A stretch of 64,000 bases of DNA from Allolobophora icterica (GCA_963556255.1 OY744605.1:8005291-8069290), one strand, 5' to 3'; shown: positions 17,802-26,635, counted from the first letter of the stretch. The notes: generated by a model from the letters alone, not told the origin. Numbers and translations: made by a program.

Positions 17802-18320
17802 ATGAAACTCATACAACTGAAATCGTTAATGAAGAAACACGGAATAAAGTCGAGGTATATGAACAAACCCGAACTGTTAAGAATACTCGTTGAGGAGGGT
17901 ATTTTACCGGAATCAGAATTACCCGAACCGGCGAAGGAGAAAAGGCAAGTATTACCCAAGCACGAGTATTTAAAAACTATTAGAAATAATCCTATAAGCG
18001 TTGAAATCCTAGACAAAGATACTAACATAGTCTTCGTCTTCCAATCGTTGTATAAGGCGAGTATGGCTTTTAAAATCTGTATCCCCACGCTGAAGGCTTA
18101 TAACGGTAAAATCTGGAGAGATCGATACGCAATTACGGTGCATGGGAGCAGCAGTAGTGAGGAGAGCAGCGGTAGTGAGGAGAGCAGCGGTAGTGAGGAG
18201 AGCAGCGGTAGTGAGGAGAGCAGCGGTAGTGAGGAGAGCAGCGGTAGTGAGGAGAGCAGCAGTAGTGAGGAGAGCAGCGGTAGTGAGGAGAGCAGCGGTA
18301 GTGAGGAGAGCAGCGGTTAG
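17802..18320 (+). CDS. SAP-like DNA-binding protein with serine/glutamate repeat tail
   Basis: 172 residues. Residues 1-37 (KLIQLKSLMKKHGIKSRYM...LLRILVEEGILP) look like a SAP/HeH helix-extended-loop-helix DNA-binding motif. Residues 66-112 (VEILDKDTNIVFVFQSLYKA, LKAYNGKIWRDRYAI) resemble a NUMOD1-type helix-turn-helix module seen in related Polinton genes. From residue 116 to the end the protein is about nine copies of a six-residue Gly-Ser-Glu-Glu-Ser-Ser unit. A DNA-binding or late regulatory role is inferred. The upstream context CTAATATAAAAAGGACATG again puts a TATA-like string close to the start. The frame is open. Confidence 0.65.
   Translation: MKLIQLKSLMKKHGIKSRYMNKPELLRILVEEGILPESELPEPAKEKRQVLPKHEYLKTIRNNPISVEILDKDTNIVFVFQSLYKASMAFKICIPTLKAYNGKIWRDRYAITVHGSSSSEESSGSEESSGSEESSGSEESSGSEESSGSEESSSSEESSGSEESSGSEESSG
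18149..18316 (+). repeat. 18-bp tandem minisatellite, about nine copies
   Basis: The unit is GGTAGTGAGGAGAGCAGC, nearly perfect, with one A-for-G variant copy around 18259. The period is a multiple of three, so the acidic/serine tail stays in frame. Confidence 0.95.
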
Positions 18321-18411
18321 TTATAAGAATTTAAATAGATTTGGATAATTTCTATTTAAATTCTACGTATGACCTGAATTCCATTGTTAAGCCAGTCATC
18401 CTCTCGTATCA

Positions 18412-19448
18412 CTAAGGTCGCAGGAATGCCGCTGAAAAGTCTCTAGCTATTATGTTTACAGCGATGGATGAATAAACTAATATCTCGAGGTAATCGGTAC
18501 CGGTTAGAAAAACTATAGTACTACCGGTTGAATTGTTATGCGCAATTCCCGTACCCCTCCACCCGCAATTTGCATATGCGACACCCCGTTTTTATACAGG
18601 TAGACGTTACCATAAGAGGTAATACTCGCGCTACAAAATTCTATGTACGTCGTAACGATATAGTATCCGGCTTTACCAGGAGTGAAACGAGTCGGTCCTG
18701 TACTGTTATCACTACTATCGGTATTGAATCTTACTCTATCGAAAGAAACTCTTGTGTGAGTTTTAGCGACTATGGCTTGGTGAGATGTAGTGTAAACGCT
18801 AAACGCGGGTCCGACTGCAGTCGTATCAACATATTTTTTAGTCGCTGCATCGCCATCACCGCTGGGATCGCGTAGGCCTGTAATGTGGGCGCCATGCATA
18901 AAGATGGACTTATGCACGTTTATTTTAGACGGAGGGGTGCCATCCATCGACTTAACCATCTCTAAGACGGTTTCATCATTTATTCTAAAACTAAATCCGT
19001 TCGTCGATTGCGATATAATCGGTTGGTTTAATCGACCTTCTATTTTATTCGTCGTATTTCCTAGAAATATAATAAAAGCTTTATTTCCACCTAAATCCTT
19101 ACATCCCATCCTCCGCGTAAGATCCCTACCGATGCTTAAGAGTAAGTCGCCAGTCATGGTATCACCAGTTTTAGACACTTTTAGATTATCGTTGGACGGT
19201 ACATCAGGGCGATTCGTTAACAAATCTATGGCTTGTCCTCGACTTAGAGCCTCATCCATTCCCGCTTCCGAAATGTTCGTCGTAGGTAAACCTTTAATGC
19301 TGTGACCGCTCATATTTAGATTTCCAGTCGCTGGGTTTGCTCCATCCATTCGAAGGAAAGCAGCATTTACTTGACTAAGCGTAACACCTCCACTAATTAT
19401 TCTTTGCGTAGATCCAGAATCTGTATGTCCAAATTTATCTACTGGCAT
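18412..19448 (-). pseudogene. Fibre-like protein: phage-tail-type repeats plus C1q-like head, frameshifted near the C-terminus
   Basis: 311 residues to the first stop at 18513. Residues 34-55, 94-104 (TGDTMTGDLLL) and 191-208 (GLRDPSGDGDAATKKYVD) are the collagen-free repeat and joint motifs of phage tail fibres. From about residue 215 the sequence turns into a C1q/TNF-like jelly-roll: FSVYTTSHQAIVAKTH, FTPGKAGYYIVTTYIEF, GNVYLYKNG. The expected last strands are not in this frame. They lie in another frame from about 18550 to a stop at 18412, so one base appears to be missing in a G-rich run near 18552-18558. Role inferred: trimeric receptor-binding fibre on the capsid vertices. It neighbours the protease on the same strand, 26 bases away. 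Confidence 0.72.
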
Positions 19449-19474
19449 TGTTTTTAATAAGATTAGTTATTAGT

Positions 19475-19900
19475 TTAATGTAAATCGTTCATAACTTCTT
19501 GAAATTCGCATCCGTCGCTGCATGTTTTCTTCAGTACATACAAACACAAATGACCACAAAACAGTTCGTTATCCGGCTGTATGCGTTCGCTGTTATAAAG
19601 CAGCGGTCTTTGGAGATATTTTATTAATTCCGTAGGAGGAGGTAGTCCATAGCTGTCGAAATATATTTTCTCTTTACCGTTCTTTAAAAAGCCGACCCAA
19701 TGGTTGCCTACCCCATTAGAATCGTCTAGGTTTAATATCCCACACTCATTCCGGCTAGGTTTCTTCGGTAGGGTGTCTCGTAAGAACACACCTCTAAAAT
19801 TCGGAATATTCAGCTTCTTCGCGGCATCCAATAATTCAAAATTCGTTAACGGATGATTTGGAAGAACTACGCCTTCGACATCGATTTGTTTAACGCTCAT
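19475..19900 (-). CDS. Adenain/Ulp1-type cysteine protease (maturation protease)
   Basis: 141 residues. The triad is visible as H67 (NHWVGF), D82 (YFDSYG) and C115 (LFCGHLC), with an upstream Gln (Q108) for the oxyanion hole. Order and spacing fit adenovirus protease and the Polinton PRO family. It would process virion precursors; a consensus-type site is present in the pVI-like gene at 15959. Its ATG begins one base after the PolB stop codon (TAA-A-ATG), in the string CTAATATAAAATG. The frame is intact. Confidence 0.93.
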   Translation of the reverse strand: MSVKQIDVEGVVLPNHPLTNFELLDAAKKLNIPNFRGVFLRDTLPKKPSRNECGILNLDDSNGVGNHWVGFLKNGKEKIYFDSYGLPPPTELIKYLQRPLLYNSERIQPDNELFCGHLCLYVLKKTCSDGCEFQEVMNDLH

Positions 19901-19909
19901 TTTATATTA
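19898..19909 (-). promoter_or_regulatory. TAATATAAAATG motif at protease start, overlapping PolB stop
   Basis: The string overlaps the last codons of PolB and the protease ATG, so a promoter here would lie inside the upstream coding region. The same ATATAAAATG core occurs at the inferred PolB start. Confidence 0.45.
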
Positions 19910-21724
19910 GAGAATAATGACCATATGCTAAAGTATGGACACCGTCTTGCTGAATCACTCGTTTATCATCGTCGGCTGAGAGAGCCACCTTGTTGACTTC
20001 TTCGGTGTAGATTTCGTGAAGGTGGGATCGAATGACATTCATCTTTCTCGATTGTTCTCGTTTGGTGAACAAGCAGTCTCTATAATCTTCGTGAGTGATA
20101 GATTTCTTGACGACGTTCTTCTTAACGCCTTTACATTTCTTGTGGTCTACTCCAGCCATCTTGTACGAATACAACTTCGACCTCAAACCAACGAATTCTT
20201 CGATCTGTTTTCCCGCTGCCTCGTCTTTGAACATACCTATAACCTTTTTATTAATACCAGTTTCTATACCGGATGGATGGTCCTTAGGATAGTCGCTAGT
20301 GTCGAACCTGCTTCTAATGTCAGGCGCTATATCGGCGTAGAAGTCTTCGGTCTTAATTTCATAAGCTAGAGAATCCGTATCCGTAAAAAGTAACTTTGCT
20401 CTATCTTCGTACTTTTTCTTGATGTAATTATAGTGGAAATCGAACATTATCGTCTTACTCAAGTCTAAAATACACATACCGAGATATATAGGCTTGTTGT
20501 AATATAGTTTCGTGCGTTTCATATGAATGGCGATTAGGTTTTCATCAAAAATAGTTCGAGTGTCGTAGCTCGTTTTCGCCGCTAGTTGTATAGCTTGCTT
20601 CTCGCTGGAAACTAGTTTTATGTCTACTCGAGATTCTATATTTTCACACGTCTTCCCAAACACACTATTATTCATTAGTTTGAAAAAGTCTTTCTCGAAA
20701 TCGTTGGTGGCTCTGGTCCTCAGGGTGGTATTTAGATCGATATAGCTTTTCAGCCAGGCACTTTCTTCAAACTTAATTCCACGATGAATTTTGGTTATCT
20801 TCAAGCCTAGGCTTTCGTACAGCTTTAAATTTTCGTGATGGACTATGTACTTTACCTTATCGTTCAGGTTTGGAATGAGTTTAGGCACAGCTGAAGATTC
20901 GGGTGTAATATTCTCAGGGGCAAGAGGATAGTCGTTGTGAAGATCGTGCAAATCTCTTCGGTATTCCAGGTCCACTTCTAATATACTCGGCGTTGATCTC
21001 CAGTCGTTTAGCTCATCATTACCCATCCACCGGAACCCGTGAGTTGGTAGATTCTTACACATAGCCCCTCCATACAAATTGTTAGCGTCTAAATAGGTTA
21101 TAAATGATGAAGGCTTGCTGTCATCAAACGAGGGCATGTACTTATTGTTCGCCTGCCCGTAACGATGTGAAATGGTACTAACACCGCCTCTTATCCCGTG
21201 TTTAACCATTAGTATCATATCGTAATCGCTCAACAACTCCAACTCTACTCCAGTCAACTTTAATGCGGCGTCCCAAGCAAGACCTGGAGAAGTATAATAC
21301 CAAGCGGGGTCTAGACCATAGTTCTCGCAGCACACGTCTCTAAAATTCTCAAACACGTCGGCGAGCAGGAGAACATCGGACAGGTTATATAAATCGTGGT
21401 ATTCTCTAAACGTTTTAAATCCGAATTCATTCCATACCGCCCGTGCATGGTTGTAGTCTTCATCACTAATGTCCGAGTCGTTAAGTCTCGAATAGAATGC
21501 CGACTTTGGTGGTAGTTCTGTTTCGTTCAGTCGATCGATGGAATCAACGTGATCGTAAGGATACGCTCCTTTTCGAAGCAAGAGATCGGGCTGATTACCA
21601 GAGTAGTGCTTGCTTATATTTTTACACTGGTCTTTGCTTAGGTTCCTCGATAAAGCGTCGAGACTCGAAGCCATAAATCGAAAACTATCGATGAAACGTA
21701 ATTCACGTTTAACCTCTACTTCCT
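19902..21724 (-). CDS. PolB polymerase-domain fragment (Exo III, palm, fingers, thumb)
   Basis: Open from the LINE junction (coding EVKRELRFIDSF) through 590 residues after the ATG at 21674. Counting from that ATG: Exo III Y96/D100, motif A D196 (YLDANNLYG), motif B K330-NNSVFG, motif C D430/D432 (FTDTDS), and a KxY-type stretch GLRSKLYSYK. All catalytic Asp residues of motifs A and C are present. It ends with a stop one base before the protease ATG. Confidence 0.93.
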
Positions 21725-23257
21725 TATTGTATTGTATTGTATTTATGCATTTGTAAAGCGCCTCTCGCAGTACAACCTAATCAGAGGCGCTCCCAGTGCG
21801 CAGAGCTTCGTGAGAAAAGAAAAGTCTTAAGACATCGAGAAGTAGCAGAAATTCCCCCAGTTAGAATCTGAGAACGAGTCATAGGAGGAAGATCATTCCA
21901 AAGGGACGGGCCAGCAGATGCGTAGGCACGGTGTTGAGCCATAGAAGTCCGGGTCCGAGGGACCAAGAGGTCATGTCGGTCAAAAGAGCGGAGAGGACGA
22001 CCAGAGGCAACCGACAGAGGTCGACAGATAAGGTCACAAAGGTAACGAGGAGCTTTGCCCTGGAACGCTCGAGAGGTAAGAAAAAGAATTTTAAACTGGA
22101 TACGCGCGGTGAGCGGAAGCCAATGCAATTGCTCAGACATAAAAGTCGAGATATGAGAGTAGCGTGGAAGGCGGGCAATCAGACGAGCAGCTGCGTTTAA
22201 GACCGATTGAAGTGGAGACAGACGGGATTTTGGGAGACCAATGAGTAATGCATTACAGTAGTCAATGCGTGAGCAGATAAAGGCATGAACCATGGAGGTG
22301 AAAGTGGAGGAAGGAACAGAACGCCGGACAGCACGAAGACGCCTTAGATGATAAAAACTAGACCGAGAGAGGCTTGAGATGTGGTCGGCAAATGAAAGAG
22401 TACTGTCAAGAATGACACCCAAGTCCCGAACACTTGTCGAGAAAGAGAAGAGCGGAAACCGCTTGGCGAGAGTTGCATAATCAAGCTTGAGGAGCTGCTG
22501 GCGAGTGCCAAACCAGATCAGCTGAGTTTTTACAGAATTAAGAGAGAGGCGATTTGAGGACATCCAGCAGTGGAGATCTGAGGAAAGTGACTCAATAGAT
22601 TGACAAAGGGCAAGTTGGTGAGCAGGAGGACCATGAACCAGGGCCTGGACATCATCAGCATATAGGTGCCCCACAGCAGAGTGTTTGGCAAAGAGACGAG
22701 GAATGTCAGCGGTAAACAATATATAGAGAAGGGGACCCAGCACGGAACCTTGAGGAACCCCGAATTTGACAGGTACCCAGGAGGAGCGAGAGTCACCGAG
22801 AATGACCATCTGTGAACGGTCGGTCAGGTACGACCGGAACCAACGAAGTGGAGAGCCACTAATGCCAAAGGATATTTCAAGACGGCTTAAGAGAATGTCG
22901 TGATCAACCATGTCAAAAGCTGAAGAGGCATCGAAGAGGGCTAGAAGAGAAACGTGAGACTTGTCAATAGCAGAGTAGATATCAGAAAGGAGAGACAGAA
23001 GAGCGGTTTCAGTAGAGTGGTGAGCTCTAAAACCCGATTGCCTGGAAGGGAGAAGATCCGATTGCTCAAGATAAGGTAAAAGCTGCAAAGAGATCAAGCG
23101 CTCTAGAGTCTTTGAAAGAAAGGAGAGATTAGATATAGGACGGTAGTTATGGCATAAACTAGGGTCCAGATTGGGTTTCTTGAGAGAAGGAAAGACAATA
23201 GCACGCTTCTGAGAGAAAGGAAGAGAGCCTTCAGAAAGAGATCTATTAAACAGATAT
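21725..23257 (-). mobile_element. 5'-truncated L2/CR1-type LINE nested in PolB
   Basis: Interrupts the PolB frame between VGKE and EVKREL. The 3' end is a short (TACAA)n-like tail (plus strand ATTGTATTGTATTG at 21725 onward) preceded by a stem-loop (AGCGCCTCT 21757-21765 with AGAGGCGCT 21783-21791). The 5' end is truncated inside the reverse-transcriptase domain, typical of LINE retrotransposition. No long target duplication is evident. Further copies of the family lie at about 50402-51019 and, more distantly, 30301-30708. Confidence 0.9.
21781..23250 (-). pseudogene. LINE reverse transcriptase, N-terminally truncated
   Basis: Open frame of about 490 codons in the nested LINE. Recognisable RT blocks are KKPNLDPSLCHNYRPISNLS (before 23100), FDASSAFDMVDHDIL, GVPQGSVLGPLLYILF, LYADDVQ (catalytic YADD), then the LGVILDSTLSF and WLPLTARIQFKI blocks of L2/CR1-like elements, ending in AHWERL. 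No endonuclease domain remains. The last codons form one arm of the 3' stem-loop. It has no stop inside, so the insertion is young relative to the old flank repeats. Confidence 0.93.
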
Positions 23258-24068
23258 CTTCTTTACCCACAAACTTATCAACTACAACTTCTCTGCTAAA
23301 TGAGATGTACTTTTCTTCGTTGCAAGGAATGCAGTTAATCTTTTCATTATCATCGCCTCGTAGTTTCTTTACGAATAAATGACTGTCGTATCCGGATAAA
23401 TTATGTAGCAGTACTGGTATAAACTTAGGGACTCTATAACGTAGATTACAAATGTTATGAGCGGCCCCTCTATATTTTCCAGTTAAATGACAGTGATCTC
23501 GAACTCGATCATCGTCTAGTTCGCCTTCGCAAATGTGGCAAACAGTAGCCGAGTTGTATAGCTCCTTGTCTTCCTCCCCGAATATCATATCTTTTGGAAA
23601 GTTAAATCGCTTGTAAATATCTTTTATATCGTCTATAAGAGTGTCTATAAATATCTGCGCTACATCATCGCCTTCATTCTTAGCTGTGAACATTACGGGG
23701 GCTTTCGAATATAAGTCATCATCCAAACATTTTATGTAATAACAGAAAGAACTTGGAACGTGTTTTTGGTATTTGTTGGTGTAGGACGTGTTAGGATCTG
23801 GTTGACAAGTGTCTATAGGTTTAATAAAACTTTCGAAATCGGCGTAAACTACAAAGGGGACCCTCATCTTTCTATAATAATTTTTAAAACTCAACATAGT
23901 TCCCGGTTCTGGAAGTTCTATCTTTTGCGCCTCGTGTTGGGAACAGTACTCGGTGTGTCTAGTAAGGTATTCTATTCGTGTATAACCGGTTAAACATCTT
24001 TTGCAATAGTACATCGAACTATGGTTATGTTCCGTTCGTGTCGACATCAATCTGTTAAAGTTCTTGAT
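23258..24068 (-). CDS. PolB exonuclease/zinc-motif fragment
   Basis: In frame with the upstream piece, after the TGA. Contains a CxxC...HxxxxC finger, Exo I (VVYADFESF), the CHIC...HCHLTGKYRG...CNLRYR zinc-nuclease-like motif and Exo II (HNLSGYDSH). It is cut at 23257 by the LINE just after VDKFVGKE. An ATG at 24050 could initiate a truncated product, but the polymerase palm would be missing. Confidence 0.85.
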
Positions 24069-25202
24069 TCAAGAATAATGCTTCTTTTCTCCATCAGAAA
24101 TGAGTAATAAATCTACACACCGATCGTTCTCATGCTTCGATAAATATAGTGGGAACAGGTTAACATCTATCTCATAACCAAAAACATTAATACTAATATT
24201 ATTATTTCTCTCAAACTTACTTATCACGTTAGCATCCGCTGCTACTGGGAATTCGATACCGGACCAATTAAGTTCCTCAGACTGCTTGATTAATTCTTTC
24301 GTAATTCTTTCCGAATCTCTCACAACAGGGTTTAAGGCTCTCGTCACGCACCACTTGAAACATTCTTCGTCTTCGTTCTTCATATTAATAATTCCCTTTT
24401 TACTCGCCAAACATTTCGGTAGTGGAATATAAGAACTACCTTTCAGCGGTTTATAAACAACCGTGTTGATTTCTAATTTTTGAACCGCTCTGAGTCTCCA
24501 GTTACTACCACGCATCTGGAAGGTAGCCATCGACTCAATAATTTTATCTTTCGCGTTGTTATAAATTTCGTTTACATCGGTGGAGTCTAGAATCACCTCA
24601 GTCCTTGAAACGAATGGAAAATCTTTGGAATCTACTTCTCCAGTCTTCATGTCAACGCGCTCCATTGTGCAGGTAAGGACAAAGTTGGTCTTTGTCTGAC
24701 GATTCTTTAACAACAAGTCGACCGCCTGTGCTCGAACGGCGTTAAGAAAAGATGTGGCATCGATACCCTTAGCTCCCTCTACCGCGTATTGTTTCGTGAA
24801 GCCTTTGATGGCCGAAGCTGTTTGATGAATTTCAAACTTTGGTTTATTAAATATTTTCCTAAAATATGAAGTAATTTTTGTTTGCATTACTCCAAAATTC
24901 TCCTTTACGATTTTCATCGGTTGCTTAGGTATGTTCCTTTCAATCACCTTAGCACACGTATCAATCGCTGACATAGTTTTGTCGTAAAGTTTTCGTGCTG
25001 TTGTGGGTGTTTGTGTTGGGGTTTCAACCTGCAAACTGGTATTAGGTGGGAGTGGTGCAAAATGTGGGGGAATTAGCGTTTGGGTCTCGTTTGCTTTGAT
25101 TTTAGCAATCAACTCCGCTTTCCGCAGTCGCGTATGTCCAACCAAGCCGCTCTGCTTGGCGATTTTTCTTAATTCGATAACCGTTTTCTTCGAGTATTCC
25201 AT
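24069..25202 (-). CDS. PolB N-terminal fragment (SAP-like domain and Polinton N-terminal region)
   Basis: The fragment ends at the premature TGA. It holds the SAP/HeH-like motif at its start, a Pro/Thr-rich linker (TLIPPHFAPLPP...TPTQTPTT), then the conserved N-terminal module with DEECFKWCVTRALNP and NISINVFGYE. The following codons continue the same frame past the stop, so one nonsense substitution separates this part from the exonuclease part. Confidence 0.85.
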   Translation of the reverse strand: MEYSKKTVIELRKIAKQSGLVGHTRLRKAELIAKIKANETQTLIPPHFAPLPPNTSLQVETPTQTPTTARKLYDKTMSAIDTCAKVIERNIPKQPMKIVKENFGVMQTKITSYFRKIFNKPKFEIHQTASAIKGFTKQYAVEGAKGIDATSFLNAVRAQAVDLLLKNRQTKTNFVLTCTMERVDMKTGEVDSKDFPFVSRTEVILDSTDVNEIYNNAKDKIIESMATFQMRGSNWRLRAVQKLEINTVVYKPLKGSSYIPLPKCLASKKGIINMKNEDEECFKWCVTRALNPVVRDSERITKELIKQSEELNWSGIEFPVAADANVISKFERNNNISINVFGYEIDVNLFPLYLSKHENDRCVDLLLISDGEKKHYS

Positions 25203-25211
25203 TTTATATTG
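25200..25211 (-). promoter_or_regulatory. CAATATAAAATG motif that decides the PolB start
   Basis: Shares the ATATAAAATG core with the protease start. It supports the ATG at 25202 over the in-frame ATG further upstream at 25415. Confidence 0.45.
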
Positions 25212-25513
25212 GAATGGTATGTCTTTAAGCTGTTTTAAGAAAATATTTTCATACATTTGATATACACAAGAAAAAAGTTTGTGATGATGATAATGATATA
25301 AGACGACGATGATGAATGAACGACCTCGACACTCGGGTCTATGACGCCGGCCTCTTCGCCCGTAAAAGAGATTCATTGTTCTATTGTTGTCATATGCTTC
25401 ATCGTATGATATCACGCGGATTAGTTTACGTATTGCCGTTCTTCGATTACTTACAACGTAGTTAGTTTCAACGAATGCGGCGTCGCCCTATGAGGGGCTT
25501 GTGGGGCATTATA
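25203..25513. other. Right non-coding segment between PolB start and right TIR
   Basis: About 310 bp without a convincing gene. Contains a GATGATGATAATGATATAAGACGACGATGATG-like low-complexity patch around 25284-25312 and otherwise no recognisable signal. Confidence 0.5.
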
Positions 25514-25724
25514 CCCCATGTCTATAGGTTCGTACACGCAGGCTTGGCGTTTTACCTAGTTATTGGGTGATTTTATTTTTCCCCTGTCTGTAGGTTCGTG
25601 CACGCTGAGGATTTTTAACCTATGCTACTGGTTAGAGATCGTTTTCTAACCTATAGGAGAGGATTCGAACCCAGGATTAGGCTAAAATCGCCAAAATCGC
25701 CAGCTGCCGATCTTTCTATCTACT
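25514..25724 (-). repeat. Right terminal inverted repeat of the Polinton
   Basis: Reverse complement of the left TIR: 23 perfect terminal bases, then an imperfect match. On the minus strand it contains CCTGGGTTCGAATCC, a near-perfect Pol III B-box core. It also has the subterminal motif twice (25581-25602 and 25514-25537, plus-strand form CCCCATGTCTATAGGTTCGT and its variant). The two TIRs have diverged substantially, so they are older than the perfect TSD alone suggests or tolerate variation. Confidence 0.88.
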
Positions 25725-25730
25725 AACTCC
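25725..25730. repeat. Right 6-bp target-site duplication of the Polinton
   Basis: AACTCC, identical to 8535-8540. The match is exact, which fits a fairly recent insertion. Confidence 0.93.
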
Positions 25731-25875
25731 AGTGTAAACGTGTCGTAATTAAAACTAAAAAAGAAAATCGCGCTGGTTCTGAAAATCGATTTGATGCTGA
25801 AAATTCTGAAAATGGGAATGATTCAAATGTTGATTCTGATTTTAGTGATGCATTTTTGTGTAGGCCCCTATATTA

Positions 25876-25879
<4 letters not shown>

Positions 25880-25959
<80 letters not shown>
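25880..25959. repeat. (TA)n microsatellite
   Basis: About 40 TA units, 150 bp outside the right end of the Polinton. Confidence 0.97.
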
Positions 25960-26601
25960 CTTATAAGATCGACTACATGACAAATATCGCAGTCTCAGCG
26001 ACCTGTCACACATTGAATGAACGACGAGAGAAGCGAAAATGACGAAAGTTATATGAAAATGAACAGAAACACATCACAAACTTTACAGACGTCAACGGCC
26101 TTTGTTATAATACCGGAATAAACTTCGGAAAAGGCCTACATACTTATCGGAACACCGCAGTCGACATAGATTTCTGGACAACCGTGATACGACGCATGCT
26201 CGTGAGTAAGCTGTTAACTATTAAGTCCGTCATTCTGAGAGTGCCATTCCCAAGCCTGGAGAAAGGTGGAGGGTGACGCTAATCATCTTTGTTATGAAAC
26301 AGCATTTTATACAGTAACCACGAACAGTCATATGTTGTCATTTTAAATCAATTTAAAACATGTTTGCTATCGTCGTCGCTTCTTGTAAATCCTTCACTGT
26401 CTGAGCCTGGGGTGTAAAGTCCGAAGCCTGGATAAAGGAGGAAGGCGACTCCAATCATCTTTGTTATGACATAGCATAATTAATCAGAGGGAAATCTCAA
26501 TTAAATTAGACACCTTTTACAATCATTATTTCGGTTAATATATATTAGTATGAAAGACCATTTTCACTCTTAAACCGCCTCCTCAACGAAAGTTTCCTTG
26601 T

Positions 26602-26635
26602 ACACCTTTAAAACGATTTATTAAACGTTATATAA
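26602..26635 (+). promoter_or_regulatory. ACACCTTTAAAACG / TATATAA module
   Basis: ACACC at 26602 and TATATAA at 26629, distance 27; one of the cleaner plus-strand copies. Confidence 0.35.

Larger units (their letters stand above)
19902..25202 (-). pseudogene. Protein-primed DNA polymerase B of the Polinton, broken by a TGA and a LINE insertion
   Basis: Replicates the linear element from a protein primer. The start chosen is the ATG at 25202, preceded by CAATATAAAATG; the open frame upstream (to 25415) is low-complexity and unlikely. The N-terminal piece begins with a SAP-like helix pair (KTVIELRKIAKQSGL). Next come a C2HC finger (about 24000), exonuclease motif I (ADFES), a CHIC...RDHCHLTGKYRG...CNLRYR endonuclease-VII/HNH-like zinc motif (about 23440-23550), and Exo II (NLSGYDSH). 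After the LINE come Exo III (YNLSD), motif A (YLDANNLYG), motif B (KLMNNSVFGKT) and motif C (FTDTDS). Breaks are an in-frame TGA at 24069-24071 and a LINE at about 21725-23257. Without the LINE the length, about 1250 codons, fits Polinton PolB. Confidence 0.97.
8541..25724. mobile_element. Polinton/Maverick (adintovirus-like) DNA transposon, complete but inactivated
   Basis: The ends are seen directly. The sequence starts AGTAGATAGAAAGATCGGCA at 8541, the reverse complement of the same string ends at 25724, and AACTCC is duplicated immediately outside both ends. A 6-bp target duplication and TIRs starting with AG are established Polinton hallmarks. Inside are protein-primed PolB, retroviral-type integrase, packaging ATPase, adenain-type protease, double-jelly-roll MCP and penton protein, the defining Polinton set. 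The length of about 17.2 kb is typical and includes about 1.5 kb of nested LINE. Gene blocks run minus (9.4-11.6 kb), plus (11.6-18.3 kb), minus (18.4-25.2 kb). The copy is dead as it stands: nonsense codon and LINE in PolB, frameshifts in three genes, and a damaged integrase. Confidence 0.96.

Noticed and set aside
25203..25415. PolB start at the upstream in-frame ATG (25415)
   Set aside because: The added segment is low-complexity and His/Tyr-rich; the ATG at 25202 has the TATAAAATG context and begins the SAP-like motif.
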